Origin: an uncultured Actinomycetes bacterium
GTDB lineage: Bacteria; Actinomycetota; Actinomycetes; Nanopelagicales; Nanopelagicaceae
Direction of reading: 5' to 3'
NCBI GenBank assembly: GCA_903875815.1
Contig: CAIQXR010000121.1
Coordinates: 1-13,984 of the forward strand
Length of the DNA: 13,984 bases
Shown: piece by piece, positions 1 through 7,758 of the stretch
Layout: each line of letters begins with the position of its first letter
Numbering within the stretch: position 1 is the stretch's first letter
The notes under the pieces: model-generated
Seen by the model: only the letters and a program-made list of their open reading frames with translations
The model's database searches: none
Told to the model about the DNA's origin: nothing
Program-made: the position numbers and the translations under genes

Positions 1-403
1 ACGCGTTGACGGCATAAGCAAGGACGGGTGTAGGGAGCGGCCGGGGCAAGACATGAACCGTCATTCCTGCGCCTGCAAAAATTTCCGCACTCTCTTGGGT
101 GAATTCTTCAGATCCATGACGAGCATCTCGGCCAATGACGACCGATGTAAGGCCTCGTGCTTTCATGTAGTTAGCGATACCTGCCGCAGTGCGACCTACC
201 ACCGCGCGATTCATGCATGACGGCCCAGGACCTACTGGGCCGCGCAGGCCGGCAGTACCAAATTGAAGAAAGCCGTTAAAAGATTTGTGAAGTGCAGTTT
301 CATTATCCGCAGCGAGCCAATTTCGTAACTGGGCAGCAGTGGCAGGGTCTGGATCTAACTCGATCCACGCCTCTACTTCAGCGCGGAGTTTTGCTGAGAT
401 CAT
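1..403 (-). CDS. Phosphohexomutase-family protein (PgcA/PGM2-like), N-terminal part; annotated in relatives as phosphomannomutase
   Basis: This is an alpha-D-phosphohexomutase family protein, of which the first 134 codons lie in the window; the rest runs off the left edge. The family moves phosphate between C1 and C6 (or C5) of sugar phosphates through a phosphoserine enzyme. Visible features are FGTAGLRG at residues 48-55, GPG at 58-60 and IGRDARHGSEEF at 90-101, the substrate-loop pattern of the PgcA/PGM2 branch. The catalytic phosphoserine loop should lie just beyond the edge, so activity cannot be judged. The ATG at 403 overlaps the stop of the PNP gene upstream (ATGA, 4 bases), so translation is probably coupled. 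M. tuberculosis pairs pmmB with deoD in the same way. Because PNP makes (deoxy)ribose-1-phosphate and human PGM2 acts on pentose phosphates, I infer a phosphopentomutase role is possible. The family is certain; the substrate is not. Confidence 0.85.
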   Translation of the reverse strand, partial: MISAKLRAEVEAWIELDPDPATAAQLRNWLAADNETALHKSFNGFLQFGTAGLRGPVGPGPSCMNRAVVGRTAAGIANYMKARGLTSVVIGRDARHGSEEFTQESAEIFAGAGMTVHVLPRPLPTPVLAYAVNA

Positions 404-1218
404 AATTTATGAAGTACCTTGCTGAGGAGTTCGCCCATGCGACCGGCAGCTGCCTTTCCTGCCGCCATAACTTCTTCGTGACTCAACTTTTCACCAGTCA
501 TACCAGCTGCGGCATTAGAGACAAGTGAAATGCCGAGAACTTCTGCGCCCAAGGCGTGCGCGGCAATTGCTTCTGGAACGGTAGACATTCCGACCAAGTC
601 GGCACCCAAAGTACGCAACATAATAATTTCGGCAGGAGTTTCATAGGCAGGTCCACGCCAATGAACGTAAACGCCTTCTTTGAGTGAAGGATCTTCCGCC
701 TTTACGATTTCGCGGATGCGCTTGCTATAGAGATCGGTAAGATCAACAAAATCTGCGCCAATCAAAGGGCTCTGCGCAGTCATCGAGATATGGTCGCGAA
801 TTAATACTGGCTCGCCCACTTTGTAATCCTTATTTATTCCACCACAGGCATTGGTCAGGACAATAGCTTTGCAGCCCGCTTTTACGGCAGTCCGAACACC
901 ATGAACTACTGGCTCGATGCCTTTGCCTTCGTAGAGGTGGGTGCGACCGAGAAAGACTAGTGCGCGAATTGTGCCGGTGGCGCCTTGCAGATCGTACGAG
1001 CGAATCACACCGCCATGGCCAGCCACTGTTGGAGCGAGGAAGCCGGGCAGCTGCGTTGCGGGAAATTCGTGAGTGGGAGTTCCGAGCGCATCTGCTGCGC
1101 TAATCCATCCGGATCCCATGACGAGTGCCACATCGTGCGCAGCTTTGCCGGTGAGTTCAGCGAGACGGGCCGCAGCTGTGGTGGCAGTTCCAATAGGGTC
1201 GGTATAAAGATCGCTCAT
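400..1218 (-). CDS. punA: Purine nucleoside phosphorylase (trimeric family 2)
   Basis: This cytoplasmic enzyme of purine salvage splits inosine and guanosine (and deoxy forms) with phosphate, giving free base and (deoxy)ribose-1-phosphate. The 272-residue length is normal for the low-molecular-weight trimeric family. Motifs in order are the phosphate loop MGSGW (34-38), GRTHLYEG (91-98), NACGG (123-127), YETPAE with the base-contacting Glu at 193, the family signature GADLVGMSTVPEAIA (205-219), and SNAAAG with Asn at 235, the residue that in trimeric PNPs favours 6-oxopurines. The ATG at 1218 has no Shine-Dalgarno sequence, but a -10-like TAAGTT ends 7 bases upstream, which suits a leaderless transcript. 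The 3' end overlaps the mutase gene by 4 bases, and a 53-base gap separates it from the gene before it. M. tuberculosis calls the orthologue deoD. The assignment is secure. Confidence 0.96.
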   Translation of the reverse strand: MSDLYTDPIGTATTAAARLAELTGKAAHDVALVMGSGWISAADALGTPTHEFPATQLPGFLAPTVAGHGGVIRSYDLQGATGTIRALVFLGRTHLYEGKGIEPVVHGVRTAVKAGCKAIVLTNACGGINKDYKVGEPVLIRDHISMTAQSPLIGADFVDLTDLYSKRIREIVKAEDPSLKEGVYVHWRGPAYETPAEIIMLRTLGADLVGMSTVPEAIAAHALGAEVLGISLVSNAAAGMTGEKLSHEEVMAAGKAAAGRMGELLSKVLHKL

Positions 1219-1225
1219 AGAGCCA

Positions 1226-1231
1226 AACTTA
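1226..1231 (-). promoter_or_regulatory. Candidate -10 element for a leaderless PNP transcript
   Basis: On the minus strand the hexamer TAAGTT is followed by exactly 7 bases (TGGCTCT) and then the PNP start codon. This fits the actinobacterial TANNNT -10 element with transcription starting at the A of ATG. No Shine-Dalgarno sequence and no good -35 hexamer are visible. The placement is seen in the sequence; promoter activity is inferred. Confidence 0.45.
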
Positions 1232-1271
1232 TCGCTTATCGAAGTGGCAGGCGATAGCCGCGGACTGTGAC

Positions 1272-1718
1272 CTATTCGGCGCGAGTAGGGCGGCGGGCGA
1301 GATCTTCCAAATAGTCCACAGGTGCGCCAGCTGCTATCGCGGCATCTAACATGATCGCGAGATAACGCTTGCTGGGCAGCCCACCTTCAAAGCCATTGAG
1401 AACATAGATAAAGGAGAGATGCTCACCATCGAGGGTATGTACTCGGACTCGGATTTTGGAGTAGCGGTGGAGATCTGCGCCCTCCCATTGATCGAGTGCT
1501 TTTTCGTCTTGCTCCGTAAGGTCGTAGAGCGAGACGAAGACATGGTCACCAGGGGATTCAACAAGGGTTGCCAGTGAGCCTTCCCAACCAATCTCTTCGC
1601 CACCAAAAGTTAACCGCCAACCTTCAACCCAACCAGTACCGCGATGTGGTGAATGGGGAGCGCGCTCCAACATTTGCTTGGGATCCATATTGGATCCATA
1701 AGCAGCGTAGAGCGTCAT
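1272..1718 (-). CDS. Gamma-glutamylcyclotransferase-like protein
   Basis: This 148-residue protein has the GGCT/AIG2-like fold. YGSN at residues 7-10 is the substrate-binding loop near the N-terminus, and LDQWEG at 75-80 places Glu79 where the catalytic acid/base of gamma-glutamylcyclotransferases lies. Known relatives release 5-oxoproline from gamma-glutamyl peptides or amines. Actinobacteria generally use mycothiol rather than glutathione, so the true substrate here is unknown. There is no signal peptide or membrane segment, so it is probably cytoplasmic. The gene starts 21 bases after the accA stop with no Shine-Dalgarno sequence, so it is probably the last gene of the acyl-CoA carboxylase operon. 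I am confident of the superfamily and not of the reaction. Confidence 0.8.
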   Translation of the reverse strand: MTLYAAYGSNMDPKQMLERAPHSPHRGTGWVEGWRLTFGGEEIGWEGSLATLVESPGDHVFVSLYDLTEQDEKALDQWEGADLHRYSKIRVRVHTLDGEHLSFIYVLNGFEGGLPSKRYLAIMLDAAIAAGAPVDYLEDLARRPTRAE

Positions 1719-1739
1719 CGCTAATTCAACCGCTTCGAA

Positions 1740-3458
1740 TCAGTCTTCGATTAAGCAGAGATTGGAGCCGCTGGCAACTGTTTCGCCAACGCTCACAGTA
1801 AGAGCTGCGATTGTTCCGGCTTTGTGGGCAACAAGCGGTTGTTCCATCTTCATCGCTTCGAGTACAACGATGAGATCACCTGCTGCTACGCGCTCGCCAT
1901 TGGTCTTAAGGATTTTGACGACCGTTCCCTGCATTGGGCTAACGATTGCGTCGCCGGCCAACTTGGTGACACCGCTGGGCTTAACGCGGTGGCGCTTTAC
2001 TGCAGGTTCTGGCGTGTGAATGACGACATCAAAGCGCTTGCCATTAACTTCGGCAACGACAGTTCGTGAATTTGATTTGGTATCAGAGACGCCGGCCTTG
2101 AAGTTAAATGGCTCGATTTCATTCTTAAATTCATTTTCGATGTAGCTGGTGTAGACCTTGAAATCTTCAGTGAAGTTGGGATCTTCCACAATTGCTCGAT
2201 GGAAGGGGAGGGCAGTGGCTAGGCCGCCGATCTCAAATTCACGCAGCGCGCGACGAGCCCGCTGAATGGTCTCTGCGCGGGTAGATCCAGTGACGATTAA
2301 TTTTGCGAGCAGTGAATCGAAGTGTGATCCGATGGTGTGACCATGATCGAAGCCAGCATCGATACGAACACCTGGGCCGGATGGAACTTCCCACTTAGTA
2401 ATGGTGCCGAGTGAGGGTAGGAAGCCCTTGCCAGGATCTTCGCCATTAATACGGAATTCAATGGAGTGGCCGCGAATAACCGGATCGATTGGCGAGATCT
2501 CTTCGCCATCTGCAATGCGGAATTGTTGGCGAACTAAATCGATTCCTGTTACTTCTTCAGAGACGGGATGCTCTACTTGAAGGCGGGTATTAACTTCGAG
2601 GAAGGAGATGGTGCCATCGTTTCCAATAAGGAATTCGCAGGTACCAGCGCCGACATATCCAGCGAGTTTCATGATCGCTTTCGAGGAGCTGTAGAGCTGT
2701 TCGATCTGCTTCTCCGAGAGGAATGGCGCAGGGGCCTCTTCCACTAATTTTTGGTGGCGGCGCTGCAATGAGCAGTCACGAGTACTGACTACTACAGCGT
2801 TGCCCTTGGAGTCGACCAATACTTGGGTCTCCACGTGACGTGGCTTATCGAGATAACGTTCAACGAAACACTCGCCGCGGCCAAAGCCGGTGATCGCTTC
2901 GCGAACCGCAGAGGCGAAGAGTTCAGGAATCTCTTCCATGGTGCGTGCCACTTTGAGACCGCGACCGCCACCGCCGTGGGCTGCTTTGATGGCAACGGGA
3001 AGGCCATGTTCTTTAGCGAAAGCAATGATTTCATCGGGGGTATCGACGGGATCAATTGTTCCGGCAACAAGTGGTGCGCCAGCTTCTGAGGCAATCTTGC
3101 GAGCTGAGACTTTATCGCCCAATGCGCGGATTGCAGCAGGCGGAGGCCCAATCCAAATGAGACCTGCTGCGATAACTCGATCAGCAAAGTCAGCATTTTC
3201 TGAGAGGAAGCCATAACCAGGGTGCACGGCATCGGCGCCAGATTTCTTAGCAATTTCAATAATCTTATTTTGATCGAGGTAAGTCTCAGCAGCAGAGAGA
3301 CCGTGCAGCGCGTGGGCTTCATCGGCAGTTGCTACGTGAAGGGAGTTGCGATCTTCATCGGAGTAGATAGCGATCGAACGAATGCCATGATCGCGCGCAG
3401 CGCGAGCGACGCGAACAGCGATTTCGCCTCTGTTGGCAATCAGTACGGATTTCATCAT
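1740..3458 (-). CDS. accA3: Acetyl/propionyl-CoA carboxylase alpha subunit (biotin carboxylase + biotin carrier)
   Basis: The alpha subunit of actinobacterial acyl-CoA carboxylase uses ATP and bicarbonate to carboxylate its own biotin, then passes CO2 to AccD. Domains in order: biotin carboxylase N-domain from [16 protein letters not shown] (6-21); ATP-grasp domain with the Gly-rich loop [11 protein letters not shown] (158-168) and catalytic [12 protein letters not shown] (288-299); C-terminal biotin carboxylase domain; a linker of about 50 residues; then the biotin carrier domain, whose EAMKM carries the biotinylated Lys537. At 572 residues it is slightly shorter than the roughly 600 of M. 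tuberculosis AccA3. The first of two tandem ATGs (3458) overlaps the maf stop as ATGA. The product must be biotinylated by the BirA encoded divergently at 5850. Subunit partners are encoded upstream in the same operon. Confidence 0.96.
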   Translation of the reverse strand: MMKSVLIANRGEIAVRVARAARDHGIRSIAIYSDEDRNSLHVATADEAHALHGLSAAETYLDQNKIIEIAKKSGADAVHPGYGFLSENADFADRVIAAGLIWIGPPPAAIRALGDKVSARKIASEAGAPLVAGTIDPVDTPDEIIAFAKEHGLPVAIKAAHGGGGRGLKVARTMEEIPELFASAVREAITGFGRGECFVERYLDKPRHVETQVLVDSKGNAVVVSTRDCSLQRRHQKLVEEAPAPFLSEKQIEQLYSSSKAIMKLAGYVGAGTCEFLIGNDGTISFLEVNTRLQVEHPVSEEVTGIDLVRQQFRIADGEEISPIDPVIRGHSIEFRINGEDPGKGFLPSLGTITKWEVPSGPGVRIDAGFDHGHTIGSHFDSLLAKLIVTGSTRAETIQRARRALREFEIGGLATALPFHRAIVEDPNFTEDFKVYTSYIENEFKNEIEPFNFKAGVSDTKSNSRTVVAEVNGKRFDVVIHTPEPAVKRHRVKPSGVTKLAGDAIVSPMQGTVVKILKTNGERVAAGDLIVVLEAMKMEQPLVAHKAGTIAALTVSVGETVASGSNLCLIED

Positions 3459-4072
3459 GAGGCTATATCCATTTCTGCGATCTCAGTCCATGACAGACCT
3501 AAGGTAAGGATTGCTCTGCGCAATAGCGGCATCGAAAGACCGATGATGCCGGAGGGGCAACCTTCGATCCGTTCGATAAATGGTGAACTCAAACCGTCGA
3601 GCGTGAAGCCGCCGGCAACATGAAGCGGTTCACCGGATGCGGCATAGGCTTCAATTTCGCCATCGGTGAGATCGGCAAAGAAGACGGAAGAAGTAGAGAT
3701 ATCCGAGATCTCAATGCCTTGCTGGAGATCAATAATGCAGTGACCAGTGTGAAGGAGTCCTGATTTTCCACGCAGGTTCTTAGATCGGGCAATTGCATTC
3801 TCGGTGGTGAGTGGCTTGCCCAGGGATTGGCCTTCGAATTCAAAGGTGGAGTCGCACCCGATAATGATCGAGCCTTGAGGTGCTACATCTTTTACGGTGT
3901 GAGCTTTAAGAATTGCTAGCGCGATCACCATTTCAGAAGGTGAGAGCTTGGCGATATCCGGATGTTCTTCATCGACACCACTGACGATAACTTCAGCCGG
4001 AACACCAGCAGCAGCGAGTAAGCGCTGGCGCGAAGGCGATGCAGAAGCGAGAACGACGTGGCGGCGAGACAT
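3455..4072 (-). CDS. maf: Maf family nucleotide pyrophosphatase
   Basis: Maf proteins hydrolyse non-canonical or modified nucleoside triphosphates (dTTP/UTP, m5UTP or pseudo-UTP depending on subfamily) and have been linked to septum control. Visible motifs are [12 protein letters not shown] near the N-terminus, a GCDS loop supplying the metal-site Asp, [19 protein letters not shown], and IGLSMPLLR near the C-terminus. I place the start at the ATG at 4072, giving 205 residues, because it overlaps the accE stop as TAATG; an in-frame GTG at 4090 would add six residues and sit inside accE. The stop overlaps the accA start by 4 bases. A maf gene between accE and accA is also found in M. tuberculosis (Rv3282), so the position is conserved though there is no obvious metabolic link. 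Which nucleotide it prefers cannot be read here. Confidence 0.92.
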   Translation of the reverse strand: MSRRHVVLASASPSRQRLLAAAGVPAEVIVSGVDEEHPDIAKLSPSEMVIALAILKAHTVKDVAPQGSIIIGCDSTFEFEGQSLGKPLTTENAIARSKNLRGKSGLLHTGHCIIDLQQGIEISDISTSSVFFADLTDGEIEAYAASGEPLHVAGGFTLDGLSSPFIERIEGCPSGIIGLSMPLLRRAILTLGLSWTEIAEMDIAS

Positions 4073-4248
4073 TAGAAAGTTTGTCCCCACTTACGTGGAA
4101 GTGGCTGGCGGATCTGGGATTTACGCCAGAGGCTGGCACGCTCGGGCGATTTCACATCACGAATACGCAGCGCTTTACCGATGGCAATAATCTCCTCGCG
4201 CGTAGCGGGGCCATTAGTAATTGTGAACTTCTGAGTTTTCCAACGCAT
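4072..4248 (-). CDS. accE: Acyl-CoA carboxylase epsilon subunit (AccE)
   Basis: This 58-residue protein starts at an ATG inside the stop of accD (TAATG) and ends in the same arrangement with maf. It begins [19 protein letters not shown] and ends LPRKWGQTF. It matches the actinobacterial AccE pattern: an N-terminal beta strand leading into a NGPATREEI helix start (residues 12-20), a variable basic middle, a Trp at 41 and a C-terminal K-W motif. AccE subunits bind the AccA-AccD complex and raise carboxylase activity; they are found mainly in Actinobacteria. The small size, strict overlaps at both ends and location between carboxylase genes support the call. There is no detectable Shine-Dalgarno sequence, so translation probably depends on coupling to accD. 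It is short enough to be missed by automated gene calling. Confidence 0.88.
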   Translation of the reverse strand: MRWKTQKFTITNGPATREEIIAIGKALRIRDVKSPERASLWRKSQIRQPLPRKWGQTF

Positions 4249-5819
4249 TAGAGTGGAATATTTCCATGCTTACGTGGAGGTAGCGCCACACGCTTATTGC
4301 GAAGGGTATTAAGCGCCTTCGTAATCTGATTACGTGTCTGCTGTGGTTCGATGACAGCGTCAATAAAGCCACGATCGGCAGCAATATAAGGATTGAGAAG
4401 AGTCTCTTCATACTCATCGATCAATTCTTTGCGACGTGCATCGACATCTTTTGCCTCAGCTAAATCTTTGCGGTGCAAGATATTTACTGCACCTTGCGCG
4501 CCCATGACGGCAATCTGCGCAGTTGGCCAAGCAAGATTGATATCTGCGCCCAAGTGCTTGGAGCCCATCACGATGTAGGCACCGCCATAGGCCTTGCGGG
4601 TAATGACAGTAATAAGAGGTACCGATGCTTCACCGTAGGCGTAGATCAACTTAGCGCCGCGGCGGATGATGCCATCCCACTCTTGTTCGGTGCCAGGCAA
4701 GAAACCGGGGACATCGACGAGAGTGACGATCGGAATACCGAAGGCATCGCAAGTACGCACAAATCGAGCAGCTTTCTCACTGGCATCGATATCGAGCGTG
4801 CCAGCAAGTTGGTTTGGCTGGTTGGCAATGATTCCGACTGATCGTCCTTCAATGCGGCCAAATCCAACAATCACGTTGGGAGCGAATAGTTCGTGCACTT
4901 GTACAAATTCAGCGTCATCAACGATCGCATTAATGACCAAATTCATGTCATAAGGCTTATTGGGATTATCGGGAATGAGTGAGTCCAAAGCACGATCGGC
5001 AGGTGAGATATCGGTGGACTCGGTGGCCTCCAAGACCAGAGTCTCATCCATATTGTTGGAAGGAAGATACGAGAGGAGCGCCTTCACGTAATCCAGGGCA
5101 TCATCTTCGCTTTCGGCCAAGTAATGAGAGTTACCGGTCTTGGCATTGTGAGTAGCAGCGCCACCCAACTCTTCCATTCCTACTTCTTCGCCAGTAACGG
5201 CCTTAATAACATCAGGTCCAGTAATGAACATGTGAGAGGTCTCATTGACCATAATGGTGAAATCAGTAATCGCAGGGGAGTAAACCGCGCCACCAGCACA
5301 TGGTCCGAGGATGACGGAAATCTGAGGAATGACGCCGGAAGCGCGAACGTTGCGCTTAAAGATCTCGCCATACATTGAGAGCGATGCAACGCCTTCTTGA
5401 ATTCGAGCTCCACCTGAATCGTTCAGACCAACGATCGGTATGCCGCTCTTCATGGCAAAGTCCATCACCTTCACGATCTTCTCGCCGACAACTTCACCGA
5501 GGCTGCCACCGAAAACAAGGAAGTCTTGAGAGTAGAGCGCGATCGGGCGACCATCGACAGTGGCGTAACCGGTGACAACGCCGTCGCCATAAGTGCGATT
5601 CTTATCCATGCCAAAGTTGGTGGAACGGTGACGAGCGAAAGAGTCCATCTCGACAAACGAGCCTGGGTCAACCAACTTTTCGATGCGCTCGCGCGCGGTG
5701 TACTTACCCGCTGCATGGCGCTTCTCGATTGCAGCAGGTGTACCGCTACTCTCGGCCTCTAATTGGCGTCGACGTAGGTCGGCGATCTTTCCGGCAGTTG
5801 TTCGAATATCATCACTCAC
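4248..5819 (-). CDS. accD5: Acyl-CoA carboxylase beta subunit (carboxyltransferase)
   Basis: The carboxyltransferase subunit of the acyl-CoA carboxylase complex moves CO2 from biotin-AccA to acetyl- or propionyl-CoA, giving malonyl- or methylmalonyl-CoA. The 523-residue length and both crotonase-like halves are typical. The N-terminal half has GGSLGEVVG (104-112), the oxyanion-hole loop [11 protein letters not shown] (133-143) and [12 protein letters not shown] (172-183). The C-terminal half has [23 protein letters not shown] (408-420) and [14 protein letters not shown]. Residue 416 is Ile; at the equivalent site Streptomyces AccB has Ile (acetyl-, propionyl- and butyryl-CoA accepted) and PccB has Asp (propionyl-CoA preferred). 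Translation starts at GTG 5819, since a stop lies just upstream in frame and no ATG is available. It leads the operon accD-accE-maf-accA. The symbol follows M. tuberculosis synteny, although the specificity residue is AccB-like. Confidence 0.95.
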   Translation of the reverse strand: MSDDIRTTAGKIADLRRRQLEAESSGTPAAIEKRHAAGKYTARERIEKLVDPGSFVEMDSFARHRSTNFGMDKNRTYGDGVVTGYATVDGRPIALYSQDFLVFGGSLGEVVGEKIVKVMDFAMKSGIPIVGLNDSGGARIQEGVASLSMYGEIFKRNVRASGVIPQISVILGPCAGGAVYSPAITDFTIMVNETSHMFITGPDVIKAVTGEEVGMEELGGAATHNAKTGNSHYLAESEDDALDYVKALLSYLPSNNMDETLVLEATESTDISPADRALDSLIPDNPNKPYDMNLVINAIVDDAEFVQVHELFAPNVIVGFGRIEGRSVGIIANQPNQLAGTLDIDASEKAARFVRTCDAFGIPIVTLVDVPGFLPGTEQEWDGIIRRGAKLIYAYGEASVPLITVITRKAYGGAYIVMGSKHLGADINLAWPTAQIAVMGAQGAVNILHRKDLAEAKDVDARRKELIDEYEETLLNPYIAADRGFIDAVIEPQQTRNQITKALNTLRNKRVALPPRKHGNIPL

Positions 5820-5825
5820 AGCCCT

Positions 5826-5831
5826 AAGGTA
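5826..5831 (-). promoter_or_regulatory. Candidate -10 element for a leaderless accD transcript
   Basis: On the minus strand TACCTT (TANNNT pattern) lies 6 bases upstream of the accD GTG codon. A weak -35-like TTCATT sits 17 bases further up and overlaps the birA start codon on the other strand. The spacing would start the transcript at or next to the GTG, giving a leaderless message. Activity is inferred from position only. Confidence 0.4.
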
Positions 5832-5836
5832 CTAGT

Positions 5837-5843
5837 GAAGAGG
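5837..5843 (+). promoter_or_regulatory. Ribosome binding site deciding the birA start
   Basis: GAAGAGG is followed by 6 bases and then ATG at 5850. This spacing supports the ATG over the in-frame GTG at 5835, which lies upstream of and partly within the Shine-Dalgarno sequence. Confidence 0.6.
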
Positions 5844-5849
5844 CCACAA

Positions 5850-6632
5850 ATGAACCCAGCAACCGACTCTCGTGAACCAGAGTTACCTCAACTTTTGGAT
5901 GCGAGCCTAATTTCCGAGTCGGTCAGCAGTTACTGGCGAGTAAAAATTCTGGATGAGATTGGTTCGACACAGACAGAGCTTGCCGCCTCGCAGCCACGAG
6001 ATGGCGATCTCTTAACCGCGGAATATCAATCGGCGGGACGTGGTCGGTTAGATAGAACTTTTGTGACCGAACGTTCGAGTGCACTGACCTTCTCGTTTTA
6101 CATTGAACCTAAGCGCGAACGAAACGAGTGGGGCTTTCTATCGCTGCTTGCTGGTAGCGCAGTTGCGCGCACCATCAATGAAATGACAAATTCAGATCGT
6201 TACACAACCAAATGGCCCAATGACATTCTTGTCGGAGATAAAAAAATTGCTGGCTTACTCAGTGAAGCACATAGCAACGGCGTCATCATAGGTATTGGAA
6301 TAAATGTCACGACCCAGCGCGAGAATTTACCGGTGCCGACGGCATCTTCGATAGCGATGGAATCACAGCAGCGGATCGATCGAAGCCTGCTTCTTATCAC
6401 TTTCCTGCGCACCTTCGAGGCTGACTTAGCGGATTGGAACGCTGGGGACTATCCACTGGATCGATATCGCGCCTCGAGTTCAACGCTGGGCAAGCAGGTT
6501 TCTGCTCTGGCACCTGATGGCAGCGTCCAAACCGGAAAAGCGGTCGACATCTCTCCCATCGGCGCACTTCTTCTAGATTCAGGAGCGAGCATTACCGTTG
6601 GCGATATCACTCATCTCACCATTGACGGGTAA
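5850..6632 (+). CDS. birA: Biotin--[acetyl-CoA-carboxylase] ligase (group I, no HTH)
   Basis: BirA makes biotinyl-5'-AMP from ATP and biotin and transfers biotin to the carrier lysine, here presumably Lys537 of AccA encoded on the opposite strand. Motifs are EIGSTQTEL near the N-terminus, the biotinyl-AMP loop SAGRGRLDR, KWPNDILVGDKKIAGLL in the catalytic core and GIGINV. The small C-terminal SH3-like domain holds GAVDIS-type residues (GKAVDISPIGALLL). With 260 residues from ATG 5850 there is no N-terminal winged-helix domain, so it should not act as a DNA-binding repressor as E. coli BirA does. An in-frame GTG at 5835 would add five residues. Only 30 bases separate it from divergent accD, so the two promoters must overlap each other or the coding starts. 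purK follows after 10 bases. Confidence 0.95.
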   Translation: MNPATDSREPELPQLLDASLISESVSSYWRVKILDEIGSTQTELAASQPRDGDLLTAEYQSAGRGRLDRTFVTERSSALTFSFYIEPKRERNEWGFLSLLAGSAVARTINEMTNSDRYTTKWPNDILVGDKKIAGLLSEAHSNGVIIGIGINVTTQRENLPVPTASSIAMESQQRIDRSLLLITFLRTFEADLADWNAGDYPLDRYRASSSTLGKQVSALAPDGSVQTGKAVDISPIGALLLDSGASITVGDITHLTIDG

Positions 6633-6642
6633 ACTCGCACAG

Positions 6643-7758
6643 GTGAGCTTCCCGCGAGTAGGTGTGATCGGTGCCGGACAACTCGCGCGCATGATGGCTG
6701 TGCCAGCAAATGATCTCGGAATCCACTTCTCTGTCTTCGCTGCAATCCCCCATGACTCCGCTGCGCAAACTTCTCCCTATGTGCTGGGTGACTACACCAA
6801 TGTAAAAGATGTCCTCGCCTTCGCCGAAAAATGCGATGTCATCACCTTCGAGCATGAACTCGTTCCTCAATCAGTGATTCGCGAATTAGAGAAGAGCGGC
6901 AAGAAGGTCTATCCCCGCGCCGACTCCTTTATTTATTCTCAAGATAAAGTAGCGATGCGCGAAAAGATGGCCGAACTTGGCCTTCCCAATCCCGAGTGGC
7001 AGCGCTTTGATGGTGGGGCTGCAACGGTGGGATTCCCGCTGATTGCAAAAGTACCGAGCGGTGGTTACGACGGGCGCGGCGTCTTCGTTATCAATTCCCA
7101 ATCCGAGCTCGATGAATTGCATCGCACCGTCAATCGCACACTCCTTGTGGAAGAGAAGCTTGCTTTTGATTATGAAATCTCAGTTATGGTGGCGCGCTCT
7201 CCCCATGAACAAGCCGCTACCTGGCCAGCAACGCTCACTGTTCAGAGCGATGGCATATGTACACAGACCATTACGCCGGTGCCTAACATTTCGGAAGAGT
7301 TAGCAATTAAAGTTCAGAGCGCTGCGCTCACCATTGCCCAAGCAATTAATCTCGTTGGGGTCATGGCAGTCGAGATCTTTGTCGTAGGCGAAGAGTTCTT
7401 CATTAACGAATTAGCACTTCGCCCGCACAATTCCGGCCACTGGACCATCGAAGGTTCTCGCACCAGCCAATTCGAGCAACACTTGCGCGCCATTTTGGAT
7501 CTGCCGTTAGGTTCGACAGAGATGCTGGCGCCTCTCGCCGTCATGGGAAATGTCCTTGGGGGAGAGAAGAGCGATATGTATCGCCCCTACCTGCACTTGA
7601 TGGCGCGCACGCCCGCGCTCAAATTCCATCAATATGGCAAAGAGGTCAAGCCTGGTCGCAAGATTGGCCACGTCACCATGACGGGCGAAGATCTTCTAGA
7701 ATTGCGCATAGAGGTAAGTCACGCAGTCGACTACATGAGCGGAGTCATCGATGAGTAA
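6643..7758 (+). CDS. purK: N5-carboxyaminoimidazole ribonucleotide synthase
   Basis: PurK is an ATP-grasp enzyme of de novo purine synthesis that converts AIR, ATP and bicarbonate to N5-CAIR, the substrate of PurE. The N-terminal motif [12 protein letters not shown] is diagnostic. The ATP-grasp region includes [17 protein letters not shown] and the loop [10 protein letters not shown]. The C-terminal part has [18 protein letters not shown], which holds the metal- and substrate-binding residues. I choose GTG 6643, which gives 371 residues beginning just before the nucleotide-binding loop, 10 bases after the birA stop. An in-frame TTG at 6598 would add 15 residues overlapping birA and looks less likely. 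No strong Shine-Dalgarno sequence precedes the GTG. The 3' end overlaps purE by 8 bases, as expected for a coupled pair acting in consecutive steps. Confidence 0.95.
   Translation: MSFPRVGVIGAGQLARMMAVPANDLGIHFSVFAAIPHDSAAQTSPYVLGDYTNVKDVLAFAEKCDVITFEHELVPQSVIRELEKSGKKVYPRADSFIYSQDKVAMREKMAELGLPNPEWQRFDGGAATVGFPLIAKVPSGGYDGRGVFVINSQSELDELHRTVNRTLLVEEKLAFDYEISVMVARSPHEQAATWPATLTVQSDGICTQTITPVPNISEELAIKVQSAALTIAQAINLVGVMAVEIFVVGEEFFINELALRPHNSGHWTIEGSRTSQFEQHLRAILDLPLGSTEMLAPLAVMGNVLGGEKSDMYRPYLHLMARTPALKFHQYGKEVKPGRKIGHVTMTGEDLLELRIEVSHAVDYMSGVIDE

Noticed and set aside
1681..1699. Direct repeat of GGATCCATA near the start of the GGCT-like gene
   Set aside because: It falls on the codons for the conserved YGSN-M-D-P residues and is explained by coding; no further copies were seen.
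2792..3322. A 176-codon open frame on the minus strand inside accA
   Set aside because: It is an out-of-frame shadow of the biotin carboxylase coding sequence with no domain signature; the accA frame has every expected motif.
4073..4090. GTG at 4090 as the maf start (six more residues)
   Set aside because: It lies inside accE, and the ATG at 4072 gives a TAATG coupling and a start five codons before the conserved LASASPSRQ motif.
5835..5849. GTG at 5835 as the birA start
   Set aside because: The GAAGAGG Shine-Dalgarno sequence sits between this GTG and ATG 5850, and correct spacing supports the ATG.
6598..6642. TTG at 6598 as the purK start
   Set aside because: It would add 15 residues that precede the usual PurK N-terminus and overlap birA by 35 bases; GTG 6643 fits the family better, though neither has a strong Shine-Dalgarno sequence.
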